The notes: generated by a model not told the origin, from the letters alone. A stretch of DNA of 15,213 nucleotides from CAZAMT01 sp964486145 (GCA_964486145.1 CAZAMT010000069.1:1-15213); one strand, 5' to 3'; counted from the first letter of the stretch, positions 1-8,846 are shown. Made by a program: numbers and translations.

Positions 1-92
1 GCGAAAGACAGTTAAATTATGTTTTAAAAGCATGGTTTATTGGAAAATTGTTAATTTTATCAACAGAAACATGTACAACTAAAACCATTGGT

Positions 93-1742
93 ATGCTGAC
101 GGAACAATTTACAGACTATTTGGAGAACAGTATTAAAAAGAACTGGAATATTCAGGCTTTTTCCGATTACAACGGAGAGAGTTTTTCCTATGCGGAAGTA
201 GGTTTGGAAATACTCAAATTTCACGTATTGTTTGAAAGCCTGCAAATTAAAAAGGGTGATAAAATTGCATTGATTGGTAAAAATTCTTCGCGGTGGGCGA
301 TTGTCTACCTTTCAGCGGTGACATACGGTGCAGTAATTGTTCCGATATTACCGGATTTTATAGCTGAGGATATTCATCACATTGTGAATCACTCTGACTC
401 CGTATTGCTTTTTGCTTCTGATACGATATTTGAAACAATGGATATCAAACAGATGAATCAGGTAAAAGGGGTGATATCTGTAAATACATTTCAAACAATC
501 GCTGAAAATTCGGGTTCTTTTAAGGAAATTTGCAGGAAAGCAATTGATTTACATAACCAAAAGCATGTTGGCAAAATTCAGGGCGAAAGCTTTTTTCTGC
601 CTGATGTAACCAACAAAGATTTGGCAGTTATCAGTTATACATCCGGAACAACGGGCTTTTCCAAGGGTGTGATGATTCCACATAACAGTTTGGCAGGTAA
701 TATCCGGTTTGCTCAAAACCATATGCCTTTGGATCCGGGGGACAACATCGTTTCGTTTTTACCCCTGGCACATACCTACGGATGTGCATTTGAGTTTTTA
801 TTTCCGTTTAGCATAGGTTGTCACATAACTTTTCTTACAAAAACCCCCTCTCCTCAAATCATTATCAAAGCATTCCAGGAAATACGACCATCGCTGGTAT
901 TGTCTGTACCACTGGTTATTGAGAAAATTTACAAAAAACAAATTCTGCCTGTTATTGAAAAACCGGTGATGAAGGTAATCCTTAAAATACCGGGACTAAA
1001 CAATGTCATTTATTCAAGCATCAAAAAGAAACTGAACAATGTTTTTGGAGGTAAATTCCGGGAAATTGTTATTGGAGGAGCATCATTTAACATGGAGGCA
1101 GAAAAATTCTTTCGGAAAATTAAATTTCCATATACAGTTGGGTACGGGATGACTGAATGTGGTCCCCTTATCAGTTATTCATCATGGAAAACAAATAAGC
1201 TTGGTGCCTCAGGAAAAGCAGTGGATACACTTGAAGTGACAATTGATTCTGAAAATCCCGGGTCTGAGGTTGGCGAGATCATTCTGCGTGGCGAACATCT
1301 GATGTATGGATATTACAAAAACGATAAAGCAACCAATGAAGTTATTGATAAAGATGGATGGTTTCATACGGGAGACGTTGGTACAATAGGACAAGACGGA
1401 AATATTTTCATAAAAGGAAGAATCAAAAGCCTCATCGTTGGGCCAAACGGCAAGAATATTTATCCTGAGGAGTTAGAAGCAAAGATTAACAACAAGTTTG
1501 GTATCGGAGAATCGCTGGTTGTTCTTCGCAATGATAAACTCGTAGCATTGATTTATCCGGATTATGATGCATTGAAAGCCAATAATATACCACAGGCAGA
1601 TATTGGAAAGATGTATGAGGAATATCGAAAAGATATTAATGCAACCAGTCCCGGTTACATGAGTATTTCAAAGTTTGATATCCATAACGAGGAATTCCAA
1701 AAAACACCAAAGCGCAGTGTAAAAAGGTTTTTGTATAGTTAA
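93..1742 (+). CDS. AMP-forming long-chain acyl-CoA synthetase-like ligase
   Basis: This is an adenylate-forming ligase of 549 residues, probably activating a fatty acid or another carboxylate with ATP and CoA in the cytoplasm. From the ATG at 93, the ATP-binding P-loop YTSGTTGFSKG is at residues 182-192, GYGMTE at 350-355 and the hinge-side DGWFHTGD at 421-428. The C-terminal TPKRSVKR places the catalytic lysine at about K544. The motif order, the length and the TPxxxVKR ending fit the long-chain acyl-CoA synthetase branch. The frame is open back to a TTG at 48, but the ATG at 93 gives the usual family N-terminus about ten residues before the first helix. No signal peptide or membrane segment is seen. 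It stands 81 nt before the kinase gene, which has its own promoter, so it is probably not part of the hydrogenase system. The exact acyl substrate cannot be read from sequence. Confidence 0.9.
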   Translation: MLTEQFTDYLENSIKKNWNIQAFSDYNGESFSYAEVGLEILKFHVLFESLQIKKGDKIALIGKNSSRWAIVYLSAVTYGAVIVPILPDFIAEDIHHIVNHSDSVLLFASDTIFETMDIKQMNQVKGVISVNTFQTIAENSGSFKEICRKAIDLHNQKHVGKIQGESFFLPDVTNKDLAVISYTSGTTGFSKGVMIPHNSLAGNIRFAQNHMPLDPGDNIVSFLPLAHTYGCAFEFLFPFSIGCHITFLTKTPSPQIIIKAFQEIRPSLVLSVPLVIEKIYKKQILPVIEKPVMKVILKIPGLNNVIYSSIKKKLNNVFGGKFREIVIGGASFNMEAEKFFRKIKFPYTVGYGMTECGPLISYSSWKTNKLGASGKAVDTLEVTIDSENPGSEVGEIILRGEHLMYGYYKNDKATNEVIDKDGWFHTGDVGTIGQDGNIFIKGRIKSLIVGPNGKNIYPEELEAKINNKFGIGESLVVLRNDKLVALIYPDYDALKANNIPQADIGKMYEEYRKDINATSPGYMSISKFDIHNEEFQKTPKRSVKRFLYS

Positions 1743-1764
1743 ATTTTTATTTGAAAACGTAAGA

Positions 1765-1795
1765 TTGATTCTGAATAATTTTTTACATACTTTTG
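1765..1795 (+). promoter_or_regulatory. Bacteroidetes-type promoter for the histidine kinase gene
   Basis: TTG at 1765-1767 is followed after exactly 20 nt by TACTTTTG at 1788-1795. This matches all fixed positions of the Bacteroidetes -33/-7 consensus (TTG, then TAnnTTTG). Transcription would begin a few bases downstream, giving a short leader before the ATG at 1824. The match is seen in the sequence; its activity is inferred. Confidence 0.6.
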
Positions 1796-1823
1796 TTATT
1801 TAACGGTTTTATTTAATGAAAAA

Positions 1824-2888
1824 ATGAGTTCGCCGGAAAAACAAATAACAGAAAACATTCCCGAGTTTTTTTTTATATGGGATTTAACCAGGAATGAAAT
1901 CATTCATCTGACAGATACCTTTGATGAAATCTCCAGGAATCCGAAAGAGAAGGAAACCCTTGAAAAAATTAAGGGAATAATTGCAGATGACGAGAAAGAA
2001 AAATTTAATCAGGCTTTTTTGAATATAAAGGAAGGTGATTATTTTCAGGATTTGGAATTTAAAACATCAAATGTTTTTAATGGCACCAAATGGATCAATA
2101 TGAAAACATATCCGGTAAAGGTTAATGAGGGTAGTGTGATGAATGTTGCCGGACAGTTTCTGGATATTACGGAGAAGAAGCAACGACAGGAGAAAATAAA
2201 AAAGCAGTCTGAGGATATTGAAGATATTTTACACATTCTCGTTCATGATATCCGGGGCCCTTTGGGAAATATCCAAAATATTGCCAGGACACAAAAGGGC
2301 AGAAATAGTGATGAGATGGAGCTGGTCAGGAGTTTTTCTGCACTCATTGAAAAAATTGCAGGTAGTACACTTCACATGATGGAGAGTATGATTGAAACCC
2401 TGAAGGTTAAATCGGGCGGATTTATAATTGAGCCTAAAACAGTGAATCTTCAGTCGTTTTTTAATAATGTGCTTTCATCTTTTTCGAATAGTCTCAAAGA
2501 AAAGCAGGTAACGCTTGAAACAGAATATCCTGACGACGATATTACTCTTGAGATTGATGAGGTAAAATTCAGGCTGGTCATACAAAACCTGGTTACCAAT
2601 GCTATAAAATTTACGCCAAATAAAGGTAAAATCAATATCCGGATGTTTTCTGACCAGGATTATGTTGTCATTGAGATTACAGATACGGGAATTGGAATAT
2701 CTCAGGAAAACATTGAAAAAATATTTGAAAAGTTTTCACCGGTAAGAAGAGATGGTCTGCGCGGAGAAAAAAGTTTTGGACTTGGCTTATCAATTACCAA
2801 AAAGATTGTCGAGTTACACAATGGTACCATCAATGTTGAAAGTCAAATAAGAAAGGGTACTAAATTTACAATACAACTACCACGGTGA
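1824..2888 (+). CDS. Soluble PAS-domain sensor histidine kinase
   Basis: This 354-residue histidine kinase has no transmembrane segment, so it should sense a cytoplasmic signal. Residues about 10-118 look like a degenerate PAS fold with a PAC-like end (QFLDITEKKQ), followed by a short helical linker. The HisKA box has the phosphoacceptor at H141 in HDIRGPLGNI. The ATPase domain shows the N box with N259 in NLVTNAIKF, the G1 box DTGIGIS from 287, the F box FEKFSPV and the G2 box around 319-321. All residues needed for autophosphorylation appear present. There is no receiver domain and no response-regulator gene in the window, so its partner is unknown. It ends 27 nt from the convergent hypB stop. 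It does not resemble the HoxJ-type kinase context, because no H2-sensing hydrogenase or HoxA regulator lies nearby. A role in hydrogenase control is possible but unsupported. Confidence 0.9.
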   Translation: MSSPEKQITENIPEFFFIWDLTRNEIIHLTDTFDEISRNPKEKETLEKIKGIIADDEKEKFNQAFLNIKEGDYFQDLEFKTSNVFNGTKWINMKTYPVKVNEGSVMNVAGQFLDITEKKQRQEKIKKQSEDIEDILHILVHDIRGPLGNIQNIARTQKGRNSDEMELVRSFSALIEKIAGSTLHMMESMIETLKVKSGGFIIEPKTVNLQSFFNNVLSSFSNSLKEKQVTLETEYPDDDITLEIDEVKFRLVIQNLVTNAIKFTPNKGKINIRMFSDQDYVVIEITDTGIGISQENIEKIFEKFSPVRRDGLRGEKSFGLGLSITKKIVELHNGTINVESQIRKGTKFTIQLPR

Positions 2889-2915
2889 GTTGTTTAACTT
2901 ACTTTTAATGCGTTT

Positions 2916-3719
2916 TTAAGTGCTGGCTGTGAGTTCGTCAAACCAGCTTTGCAGGCCTTCTCCCGTTTTACAGGACAATTCAATAAATTTTAATTTATTG
3001 TTGGTTTGCAAAGCAAGATTTTTAACCTTATTTACATCAAAATCAACATAAGGTAGCAAATCGACTTTATTTATGATACAAATATCCGATGATTCAAACA
3101 TAAAGGGATATTTTGCAGGTTTATCATCACCTTCGGTAACACTAATAATCACAACGCGTTGTTGTTCCCCAAGGTCAAACATTGCAGGACATACCAAATT
3201 ACCAACATTTTCAATGAACATAAATGAATCATTTACTGGTTGAAGACTTTTAATGGCATGATTTACCATTTCCGCATCTAAGTGGCAACCTTTGCCTGTG
3301 TTGATTTGAATCGATTCAGCCCCCGCTTTCACTATTCGTTCAGCATCGTTCATGGTTTGTTGATCGCCCTCCACCACATACATTTTTAGAAGGTCGGCAA
3401 AATGTTGAATGGTTTTTTCCAGTAATGTTGTTTTTCCTGATCCGGGTGAACTTACCAGGTTTAGCGACTTTATATTTTTAGCCTCGAAATATCCCCGGTT
3501 GCGTTCAGCAAGCAACTGGTTTTTTGATAGTACATCCTGTTCAAGGTTAACGGTGACCTCATTACCATGAGCATGTTCATGATAATGGTGATGATGGCCT
3601 TCCTCGTGGTCATGATGATGATGTTCGTGATGACCGTGCCCATGAACATGAGTATGGTTATGTTCTCCCGGTTTTTGTATACTGACATGGTTGTGTCCGC
3701 ATCCGCATGTATCACACAT
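2916..3719 (-). CDS. hypB: Hydrogenase nickel-incorporation GTPase HypB
   Basis: HypB is the GTPase that, with HypA, inserts nickel into the immature hydrogenase large subunit. The 267-residue protein begins with the CxxCGC high-affinity nickel motif (C2, C5, C7). A histidine-rich stretch follows, with 21 histidines between residues 9 and 51, likely a nickel store. The G domain starts near residue 84: P-loop SSPGSGKTT at 90-98, the switch/metal region EGDQQTMNDAERI, ENVGNLVCPAMFDLGE with the conserved cysteine of the GTPase nickel site, and the guanine-specificity motif NKVD. It is the last gene of the hyp operon, starting 18 nt after hypA. The combination of CxxCGC and a long His tract in one protein is known in some HypB proteins but is not universal. 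The identification is secure. Confidence 0.97.
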   Translation of the reverse strand: MCDTCGCGHNHVSIQKPGEHNHTHVHGHGHHEHHHHDHEEGHHHHYHEHAHGNEVTVNLEQDVLSKNQLLAERNRGYFEAKNIKSLNLVSSPGSGKTTLLEKTIQHFADLLKMYVVEGDQQTMNDAERIVKAGAESIQINTGKGCHLDAEMVNHAIKSLQPVNDSFMFIENVGNLVCPAMFDLGEQQRVVIISVTEGDDKPAKYPFMFESSDICIINKVDLLPYVDFDVNKVKNLALQTNNKLKFIELSCKTGEGLQSWFDELTAST

Positions 3720-3737
3720 AGTATTTGTTTTTTTTGG

Positions 3738-4079
3738 TTATTCCATGGTAATTGCTCTGATCTTAAATTCTTTACCTTTCATGACCTCAATGTTCATGCC
3801 ATGGCATTTATCACAAATAGTAAAGAAATCATTCATATCAAATTGGTTTCCGCAGTTTTTACATTTGCCCTCGCCTTTGATTTCATTAAACACATAAGAT
3901 ACGTTTTTCCAGTTGTCTTGCGATGAATAAATTTCCAATGCCGACCGCAACGCATCGGGTTCAACGCAGGTTAACTTTCCTATATCCAAAATGATCTCAT
4001 TGACATAGCTTTTACGATGCTCCTTCAAAGCCTTGTTTGCAATTTCCACAATATTTTCTGCCAGACTAAGTTCGTGCAT
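3738..4079 (-). CDS. hypA: Hydrogenase nickel chaperone HypA
   Basis: HypA is a small nickel-binding metallochaperone that works with HypB. The start chosen is the ATG at 4079, which gives the diagnostic N-terminus MHELSLAE; the H2 imidazole and N-terminal amine form the nickel site. The frame extends ten codons further upstream into hypE, but that would bury the essential N-terminus. The resulting protein has 113 residues, the normal family length. A structural zinc site is formed by two CxxC pairs, C73/C76 and C89/C92. A single base separates the hypE stop codon (4081-4083) from this ATG, so translation is probably coupled to hypE. The hypB gene follows 18 nt later. Confidence 0.97.
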   Translation of the reverse strand: MHELSLAENIVEIANKALKEHRKSYVNEIILDIGKLTCVEPDALRSALEIYSSQDNWKNVSYVFNEIKGEGKCKNCGNQFDMNDFFTICDKCHGMNIEVMKGKEFKIRAITME

Positions 4080-4080
4080 T

Positions 4081-5100
4081 TTAGCATATTCTTGGTAATT
4101 GTTCTCCACTTAATTTATCAAGAACTCTTGTTCCTTTATAAAATGTTTGCAAATAAAGCTTCCCCGGGTGTTTATCAGTAACTTCCCCAATGATGCAGGC
4201 CTTTTTACCCTGTGGATGTTTTTGCATTGCATCAATAACCATATCAGCAACTGCGGGTTTTACAATAAACATTACTTTGCCCTCGTTTGCAAGGTAAAGT
4301 GGATCATATCCGAAAATATCGCAGTACGACTGTACCATTTCAGGCACAGGTATTTGCTCTTCTTTTAAAAGTATGCCGAATGATTGATTTTCAACGATTT
4401 CTTTTGCCACAGTAGCCAGACCTCCACGAGTAACATCACGCATAAATGCAATATCATCGGTCTTTTTCAGAACATCCTGGATCAAATGGTTTAATGGCGC
4501 TACATCAGAATATACAGGCGATTCGAATGAAATCTCTTCCCGTTCGCACATAACCGCCACAGCATGCTCTCCGACCGGACCGTTGAGAATGATCACATCT
4601 CCGGGTTTTATCCTGTTTCCCGATGAAATGTCTTTCAATGCCGGGATCACGCTTCCAATGCCGGTGGTATTGATAAATACTTTATCAGCCTTTCCTTTTT
4701 GAACAACTTTGGTATCACCTGTTACGATGGATACTCCTGCTTTCTCAGCCTCCCTCGCCATGCTGCCGGTAATTTCTTGCAATTGCGTTATGGAAAAACC
4801 TTCTTCAATGATAAATGATGCTGACAGAAATAACGGAATTGCCCCCGAAACGGAAAGATCATTCACTGTGCCGCTGACGGCAATTCTTCCGATGTCACCT
4901 CCCGGGAAAAACAAAGGATCAACTACAAAACTATCCGTTGTCATTGCCCATGAGTTGTTGCCATCGTGATCAAAGACATAGCTGTCTGGTAAAAAACGAT
5001 GGTTTCCGGGCTGGAATTTATTTAGAAAAACATTCCGGATAAGATCATCCATCCGCTTGCCACCACTGCCATGACCCATTATGATTTTGTCTTCATTCAT
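4081..5100 (-). CDS. hypE: Hydrogenase maturation protein HypE (thiocarbamate dehydratase)
   Basis: HypE accepts a carbamoyl group from HypF on its C-terminal cysteine and dehydrates it with ATP to a thiocyanate, the source of the two cyanide ligands of the active-site iron. The 339-residue protein is of normal length and shows the PurM-like N-terminal ATP-binding start GHGSGGKRM at residues 9-17 and RDVTRGGLATVAKEI in the central part. It ends exactly in the functional PRIC tail, with the acceptor cysteine as residue 339. The start ATG lies 8 nt inside the end of hypD, so the two are overlapping genes of one operon. No truncation or missing key residue is apparent. Confidence 0.97.
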   Translation of the reverse strand: MNEDKIIMGHGSGGKRMDDLIRNVFLNKFQPGNHRFLPDSYVFDHDGNNSWAMTTDSFVVDPLFFPGGDIGRIAVSGTVNDLSVSGAIPLFLSASFIIEEGFSITQLQEITGSMAREAEKAGVSIVTGDTKVVQKGKADKVFINTTGIGSVIPALKDISSGNRIKPGDVIILNGPVGEHAVAVMCEREEISFESPVYSDVAPLNHLIQDVLKKTDDIAFMRDVTRGGLATVAKEIVENQSFGILLKEEQIPVPEMVQSYCDIFGYDPLYLANEGKVMFIVKPAVADMVIDAMQKHPQGKKACIIGEVTDKHPGKLYLQTFYKGTRVLDKLSGEQLPRIC

Positions 5101-6175
5101 GTTCCGAATATATAAAGTAAGCCTGACATGCGCCTTCTGGTGAAACCATGCATGCCCCTACCGGATTGGAAGGAGTGCACCGGGCACCAAATAGTTTGCA
5201 TTCTGCAGGTTTGTTAACTCCCTTCAAAATGTTACCGCAAATACAGCCTTTAGGTTCAACCGGGTTGGTTTTAACGGGAATTTCTTTTTCAATATCATGG
5301 TGCTCATATTTTTTCTTCAAAGCCAGACCACTATCGTTTAGAATACCCAGGCCGCGCCATGTAGCTGCTTTTCGTTCGAAAACCTCATTCATCAATTCCA
5401 GCGCTTTTGGATTCCCTGATTCACTGACAACCCGTTTATATTGGGTTTCCACCGCAGGTTTCCGATGCTTGATTTGCCGTAAAAGCATATGAATGGATTG
5501 CAATATATCTACAGGTTCAAATCCTGCAATAACCAAAGGTATATGGTATTCGTTTACAAGCGGGCGGTACATGTCTGCACCGGTAATCGCTGTTACATGC
5601 CCGGGTGCAAGGAATCCGTGAATATTCACCTGACCATCAAGTAAAGATTTCATTGCCGGAGGCATTATTTTGTGCGCACTCAGAACATATAAGTTATCCA
5701 GTTTTTTTTCGTGTGCTTTTTTTATCAAAAGTGCTGTGCCCGGAGCAGTTGTCTCAAATCCAATGGCAAGAAAAATTACTTTTTTAGAAGGGTTGCTTTC
5801 AGCAATTTCCAATACATCGAGTGGGGAGCTGACAATCCGGATGTTTTGATGCACCGACCTGGCGTATTCAAGACTCTGTTCCGTTCCCGGCACCCTTATC
5901 AGATCTCCGTATGTGGCGATAATATGATTTTTGTTTCCGGCATATGCAAGTGCCTTATCGATGTATTCAATTTCAGTGACACAAACCGGACAACCCGGGC
6001 CTGATATTAAACGGATGTTTTCAGGTAACATGTTACCTATTCCGTATTTTTGAATGGCATGGGTATGTCCTCCACATACTTCCATGAAATTAACAGGTTC
6101 TGTTTGAACTGCACTTATTTCTTTTAGAAGCGTGTTCACAAGTCCGGCATCCTTATATTTTGACCAATAGTTCAA
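5093..6175 (-). CDS. hypD: Hydrogenase maturation iron-sulfur protein HypD
   Basis: HypD, with HypC, is the scaffold on which the Fe(CN)2CO group is built. The 360-residue protein shows CGGHTHA with C34, GPGCPVCVT with C62 and C65, and a cysteine-rich C-terminal segment (CICG, AEC, ARC, GACMVSPEGAC) that includes the [4Fe-4S] ligands. The start is a TTG at 6175. The next in-frame methionine is residue 31, which would delete the conserved N-terminal helix. An in-frame stop lies eight codons upstream with no ATG between. An AAGG purine tract stands just before the TTG. The TTG overlaps the hypC stop as TTGA, a four-base overlap that suggests translational coupling, and the 3' end overlaps hypE by 8 nt. 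Confidence 0.96.
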   Translation of the reverse strand: MNYWSKYKDAGLVNTLLKEISAVQTEPVNFMEVCGGHTHAIQKYGIGNMLPENIRLISGPGCPVCVTEIEYIDKALAYAGNKNHIIATYGDLIRVPGTEQSLEYARSVHQNIRIVSSPLDVLEIAESNPSKKVIFLAIGFETTAPGTALLIKKAHEKKLDNLYVLSAHKIMPPAMKSLLDGQVNIHGFLAPGHVTAITGADMYRPLVNEYHIPLVIAGFEPVDILQSIHMLLRQIKHRKPAVETQYKRVVSESGNPKALELMNEVFERKAATWRGLGILNDSGLALKKKYEHHDIEKEIPVKTNPVEPKGCICGNILKGVNKPAECKLFGARCTPSNPVGACMVSPEGACQAYFIYSEHE

Positions 6176-6393
6176 AGCTCGCCTTTTTTCATTTCTTCAA
6201 TTAATTGAAGCGTTTCCTGCGCCTCATCTTCATCGATTTTCTCAATGGCAATGCCGGTATGTATCAAAATATAGTCTCCCACTTTCACTTCATCCAGAAG
6301 TGCAAGAGACGCTTTAACCAACACTCCGTTCATGCTTGCTTTTGCCATGTCATCGTTTAATTCAATTACTTTTGCTGGTATTGCCAGGCACAT
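6172..6393 (-). CDS. hypC: Hydrogenase maturation chaperone HypC
   Basis: HypC is a small chaperone that binds HypD while the iron-cyanide-CO unit is assembled and then escorts it to the large-subunit precursor, here HoxH. The 73-residue protein has the defining N-terminus MCLAIPAKV, whose C2 binds iron once the initiator methionine is removed, and a conserved histidine at 45 in ILIHTGIAI. The rest is the usual beta-barrel followed by an acidic helix. It starts 11 nt after the hypF stop, and its stop codon overlaps the hypD start. It is the only hypC/hupF-type gene in the window, which fits a single hydrogenase client here. Confidence 0.97.
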   Translation of the reverse strand: MCLAIPAKVIELNDDMAKASMNGVLVKASLALLDEVKVGDYILIHTGIAIEKIDEDEAQETLQLIEEMKKGEL

Positions 6394-6404
6394 AGAATAT
6401 TATT

Positions 6405-8675
6405 TTAAGTAGTTATTAACTTTGATGCTGCTGCAATCTGCCCGACAGCAATGTTCCCGTCATTGTAAGGCAGTTGCCGATGACGAAGAATCTTGAAACC
6501 GTTGCTGCCCAACATTTCTTCAAGTTTTCCCAAAAGATAGTCATTTTGAAACACACCACCTGAGAGTGCAATGTGATTTATTCCTGTCTGTGACCTTATT
6601 TTTTTTGCCAGATTAAAAGAAACACGAACAATGGAATTATGAAATTTTGCTGATATCATATCCGGGGATATTCCATTTTCAACATCCTTCACAACATTTT
6701 CTATGAGTGTATCTGTTGAAATGAAATCATCCCTGATCTCCATTGGATAATAACCGGATTCGTACTTATGCGCAATATTTTCCAGACGCATCGGGGCTTC
6801 AGCATGAAACCCGGGTTGATTGCAAATACCTGTCAATGCTGCAATAGCATCAAACAGGCGCCCCATGCCACAACTTTTAAATGTATTTATTTCTTTATGA
6901 AAGGCTTGTAAAACCATTTCAAGTTTTTCATTTTCAATATTTTTGAATGCCTTGAGATGAGAAAAAAACGATTCATTTTGAAATGTTTTCATCAGGTAGC
7001 CCAGGGCTGTTCTCCATGTTTCTTTCACTGCTTTATCACCACCTGGTAACCTGACCGGGTCAAATGAAAACAGTTTCTCACTTTGTTTGAGATCAGAGAT
7101 AAAAAATTCACTGCCCCAGATGGTGCCATCGGTGCCCAGACCTGAGCCATCAAAACAAATTCCAATTGCTTTACCGGTAAATTGATTTTCAAAGAGACAG
7201 GAGGCGATATGTGCATGGTGGTGTTGCACTTCCACCTTTTCTAATTTCATGTCATCGGCAAATCTGGTTGACAGATAATCTGGATGTAAGTCGTGCGCAA
7301 CTACCTGTGGATGGAAGTTATACATATCGCAATAGCGGTGGTAGGCTTCCTGATAGAACTCAAGGGTTTCAGCATTTTGCAAGTCCCCGATATACTGCCC
7401 CGGAATTACCATGGTGTCTTTGCTTATTGCAAAATGGCTCATTAGCTCTGCACCTGTTCCGAAAATTTCGGGCAGTTTTTTGTTGGTGTAAATGGGTTCA
7501 GGAACATAGCCACGTGAACGCCGAATAATCCTCGTGTTATTTGAAACTATTTTTACTACAGAATCATCTGTTCGATTGACAATCCTTCTGTTATTTGATA
7601 AAATACCTGCCCCGAATCTGCCAAACGTTTCGAAAGCTTTTGCATCATCGGTGATGATAGGTTCGTCCGACAGGTTTCCACTTGTACAAATGAGAGGGCT
7701 ACGGATGTGTTTAAAAAGGAGGTAATGCATGGGAAGGTATGGCAGCATGGCACCAATGGTGTGAAAGCCATTGCTCACTTTTGGGGGTAACAAACCCTTT
7801 GATTTTACAATGACAATGGGTCTCCGCCAGGATAATAGCTCGTCTTTCTCGGATTGTTGTATATCCGCATAGTAGTCAAGCTCTTCCAGGTCAGGAAACA
7901 TCACAGCAAATGGTTTTGAATCCCTAAGTTTTACTTTTCTTAACTGATGGATACTTTCCGGGTTGTTTGCATCACACATCAGATTATATCCTCCAAGGCC
8001 TTTCACTGCAATTATATATCCAGCATTTAAGTCATTAGCAATACAGGTGATAATTTCCTGTATTTCCTTAACTACCTTACCATTGCGGGCATATGCATAT
8101 GACGGGCCACAGTTGTTACAAGCTGTTGGTTGAGCATGGTAGCGTCGGTTCTGAATGTCATGGTATTCAGTATAACACTGGCCGCACATTGTAAATTCAG
8201 ACATGGAAGTCATATCACGATCATAAGGAAGATTCCGTATGATAGTAAAACGCGGGCCGCATTGGGTGCAGTTGATGAAAGGATAATGGTAGCGATGATG
8301 CTGCATACGCATTTCATCCAGGCACTGATCACAAACAGCAATATCCGGACAAATATTGGTTATGCCATTATTATTCATTTCACTGCTTTTGATTCGGAAT
8401 TGTTTGTCATCAGATACTGAAGTTTCCATTATCTCAAGATCATGTATATCGGAAGCCGGTGGCGCATATTTTGATAAATCAGAAATAAACTTTAATATAT
8501 TGCCGTTATCTCCTTGAATATGTATAGAAACACCTGTTGATGTGTTTTGAACAAAACCATGCAAGTTGTATTTATCAGTGAGTCGATATACAAATGGTCG
8601 AAAACCAACACCCTGAACCAATCCCTTAATGGTTATCCGTTTTGCTGAAATTGTATTTGTCCCTGATAATTTCAA
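6405..8675 (-). CDS. hypF: Carbamoyltransferase HypF
   Basis: HypF converts carbamoyl phosphate and ATP to carbamoyl-AMP and loads the carbamoyl group on HypE. All modules are present over 756 residues, the usual length. The acylphosphatase domain (about 12-95) has R26 in VQGVGFRPF and N44. Two zinc-finger-like pairs follow, C115/C118 with C136/C139 and C164/C167 with C186/C189. A YrdC-like domain (about 200-380) comes next, and a Kae1-like C-terminal domain carries the metal-binding VQHHHAH near residues 480-487. The start must be non-ATG: an in-frame TAG lies two codons upstream of the TTG at 8675, and the next in-frame methionine is near residue 92, beyond most of the acylphosphatase domain. 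It is the first gene of the leftward hyp operon, divergent from hoxF. Confidence 0.96.
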   Translation of the reverse strand: MKLSGTNTISAKRITIKGLVQGVGFRPFVYRLTDKYNLHGFVQNTSTGVSIHIQGDNGNILKFISDLSKYAPPASDIHDLEIMETSVSDDKQFRIKSSEMNNNGITNICPDIAVCDQCLDEMRMQHHRYHYPFINCTQCGPRFTIIRNLPYDRDMTSMSEFTMCGQCYTEYHDIQNRRYHAQPTACNNCGPSYAYARNGKVVKEIQEIITCIANDLNAGYIIAVKGLGGYNLMCDANNPESIHQLRKVKLRDSKPFAVMFPDLEELDYYADIQQSEKDELLSWRRPIVIVKSKGLLPPKVSNGFHTIGAMLPYLPMHYLLFKHIRSPLICTSGNLSDEPIITDDAKAFETFGRFGAGILSNNRRIVNRTDDSVVKIVSNNTRIIRRSRGYVPEPIYTNKKLPEIFGTGAELMSHFAISKDTMVIPGQYIGDLQNAETLEFYQEAYHRYCDMYNFHPQVVAHDLHPDYLSTRFADDMKLEKVEVQHHHAHIASCLFENQFTGKAIGICFDGSGLGTDGTIWGSEFFISDLKQSEKLFSFDPVRLPGGDKAVKETWRTALGYLMKTFQNESFFSHLKAFKNIENEKLEMVLQAFHKEINTFKSCGMGRLFDAIAALTGICNQPGFHAEAPMRLENIAHKYESGYYPMEIRDDFISTDTLIENVVKDVENGISPDMISAKFHNSIVRVSFNLAKKIRSQTGINHIALSGGVFQNDYLLGKLEEMLGSNGFKILRHRQLPYNDGNIAVGQIAAASKLITT

Positions 8676-8811
8676 TTGCTATTTATTGTATTTTGGAATA
8701 ATAAAAACACATAAAAAATAGGTTATTTGTTCTATAAATAGTATGTTGTAAAACATTTGTGTGAATTAAATAACAGAAAATCTTTACAGTTTGGGCGTGG
8801 AGGCTTATATG

Positions 8812-8827
8812 TTTTATTTAAATAAAA
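8812..8827. repeat. 16-nt perfect AT palindrome
   Basis: TTTTATTT followed by AAATAAAA forms a perfect 16-nt palindrome. It can be extended to 8808-8831 if one G-T pair is allowed. It sits upstream of the candidate hoxF promoter and about 150 nt upstream of the hypF start. It could be an operator, or simply a consequence of AT richness. Confidence 0.5.
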
Positions 8828-8846
8828 TATAAATAATTTTCTCCCA

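Noticed and set aside
48..92. TTG start 15 codons upstream for the acyl-CoA synthetase
   Set aside because: The added residues (LILSTETCTTKTIG) are not like the family N-terminus, and the ATG at 93 gives the normal length.
2889..2915. Terminator between the kinase gene and hypB
   Set aside because: The 27 nt between the convergent stops do not form a visible GC stem with a T-run.
3567..3926. Plus-strand ORF of 119 codons opposite hypB and hypA, very rich in Met and Val
   Set aside because: It is the antisense image of the histidine codons of HypB: CAT and CAC read as ATG and GTG on the other strand. The product has no recognisable domain.
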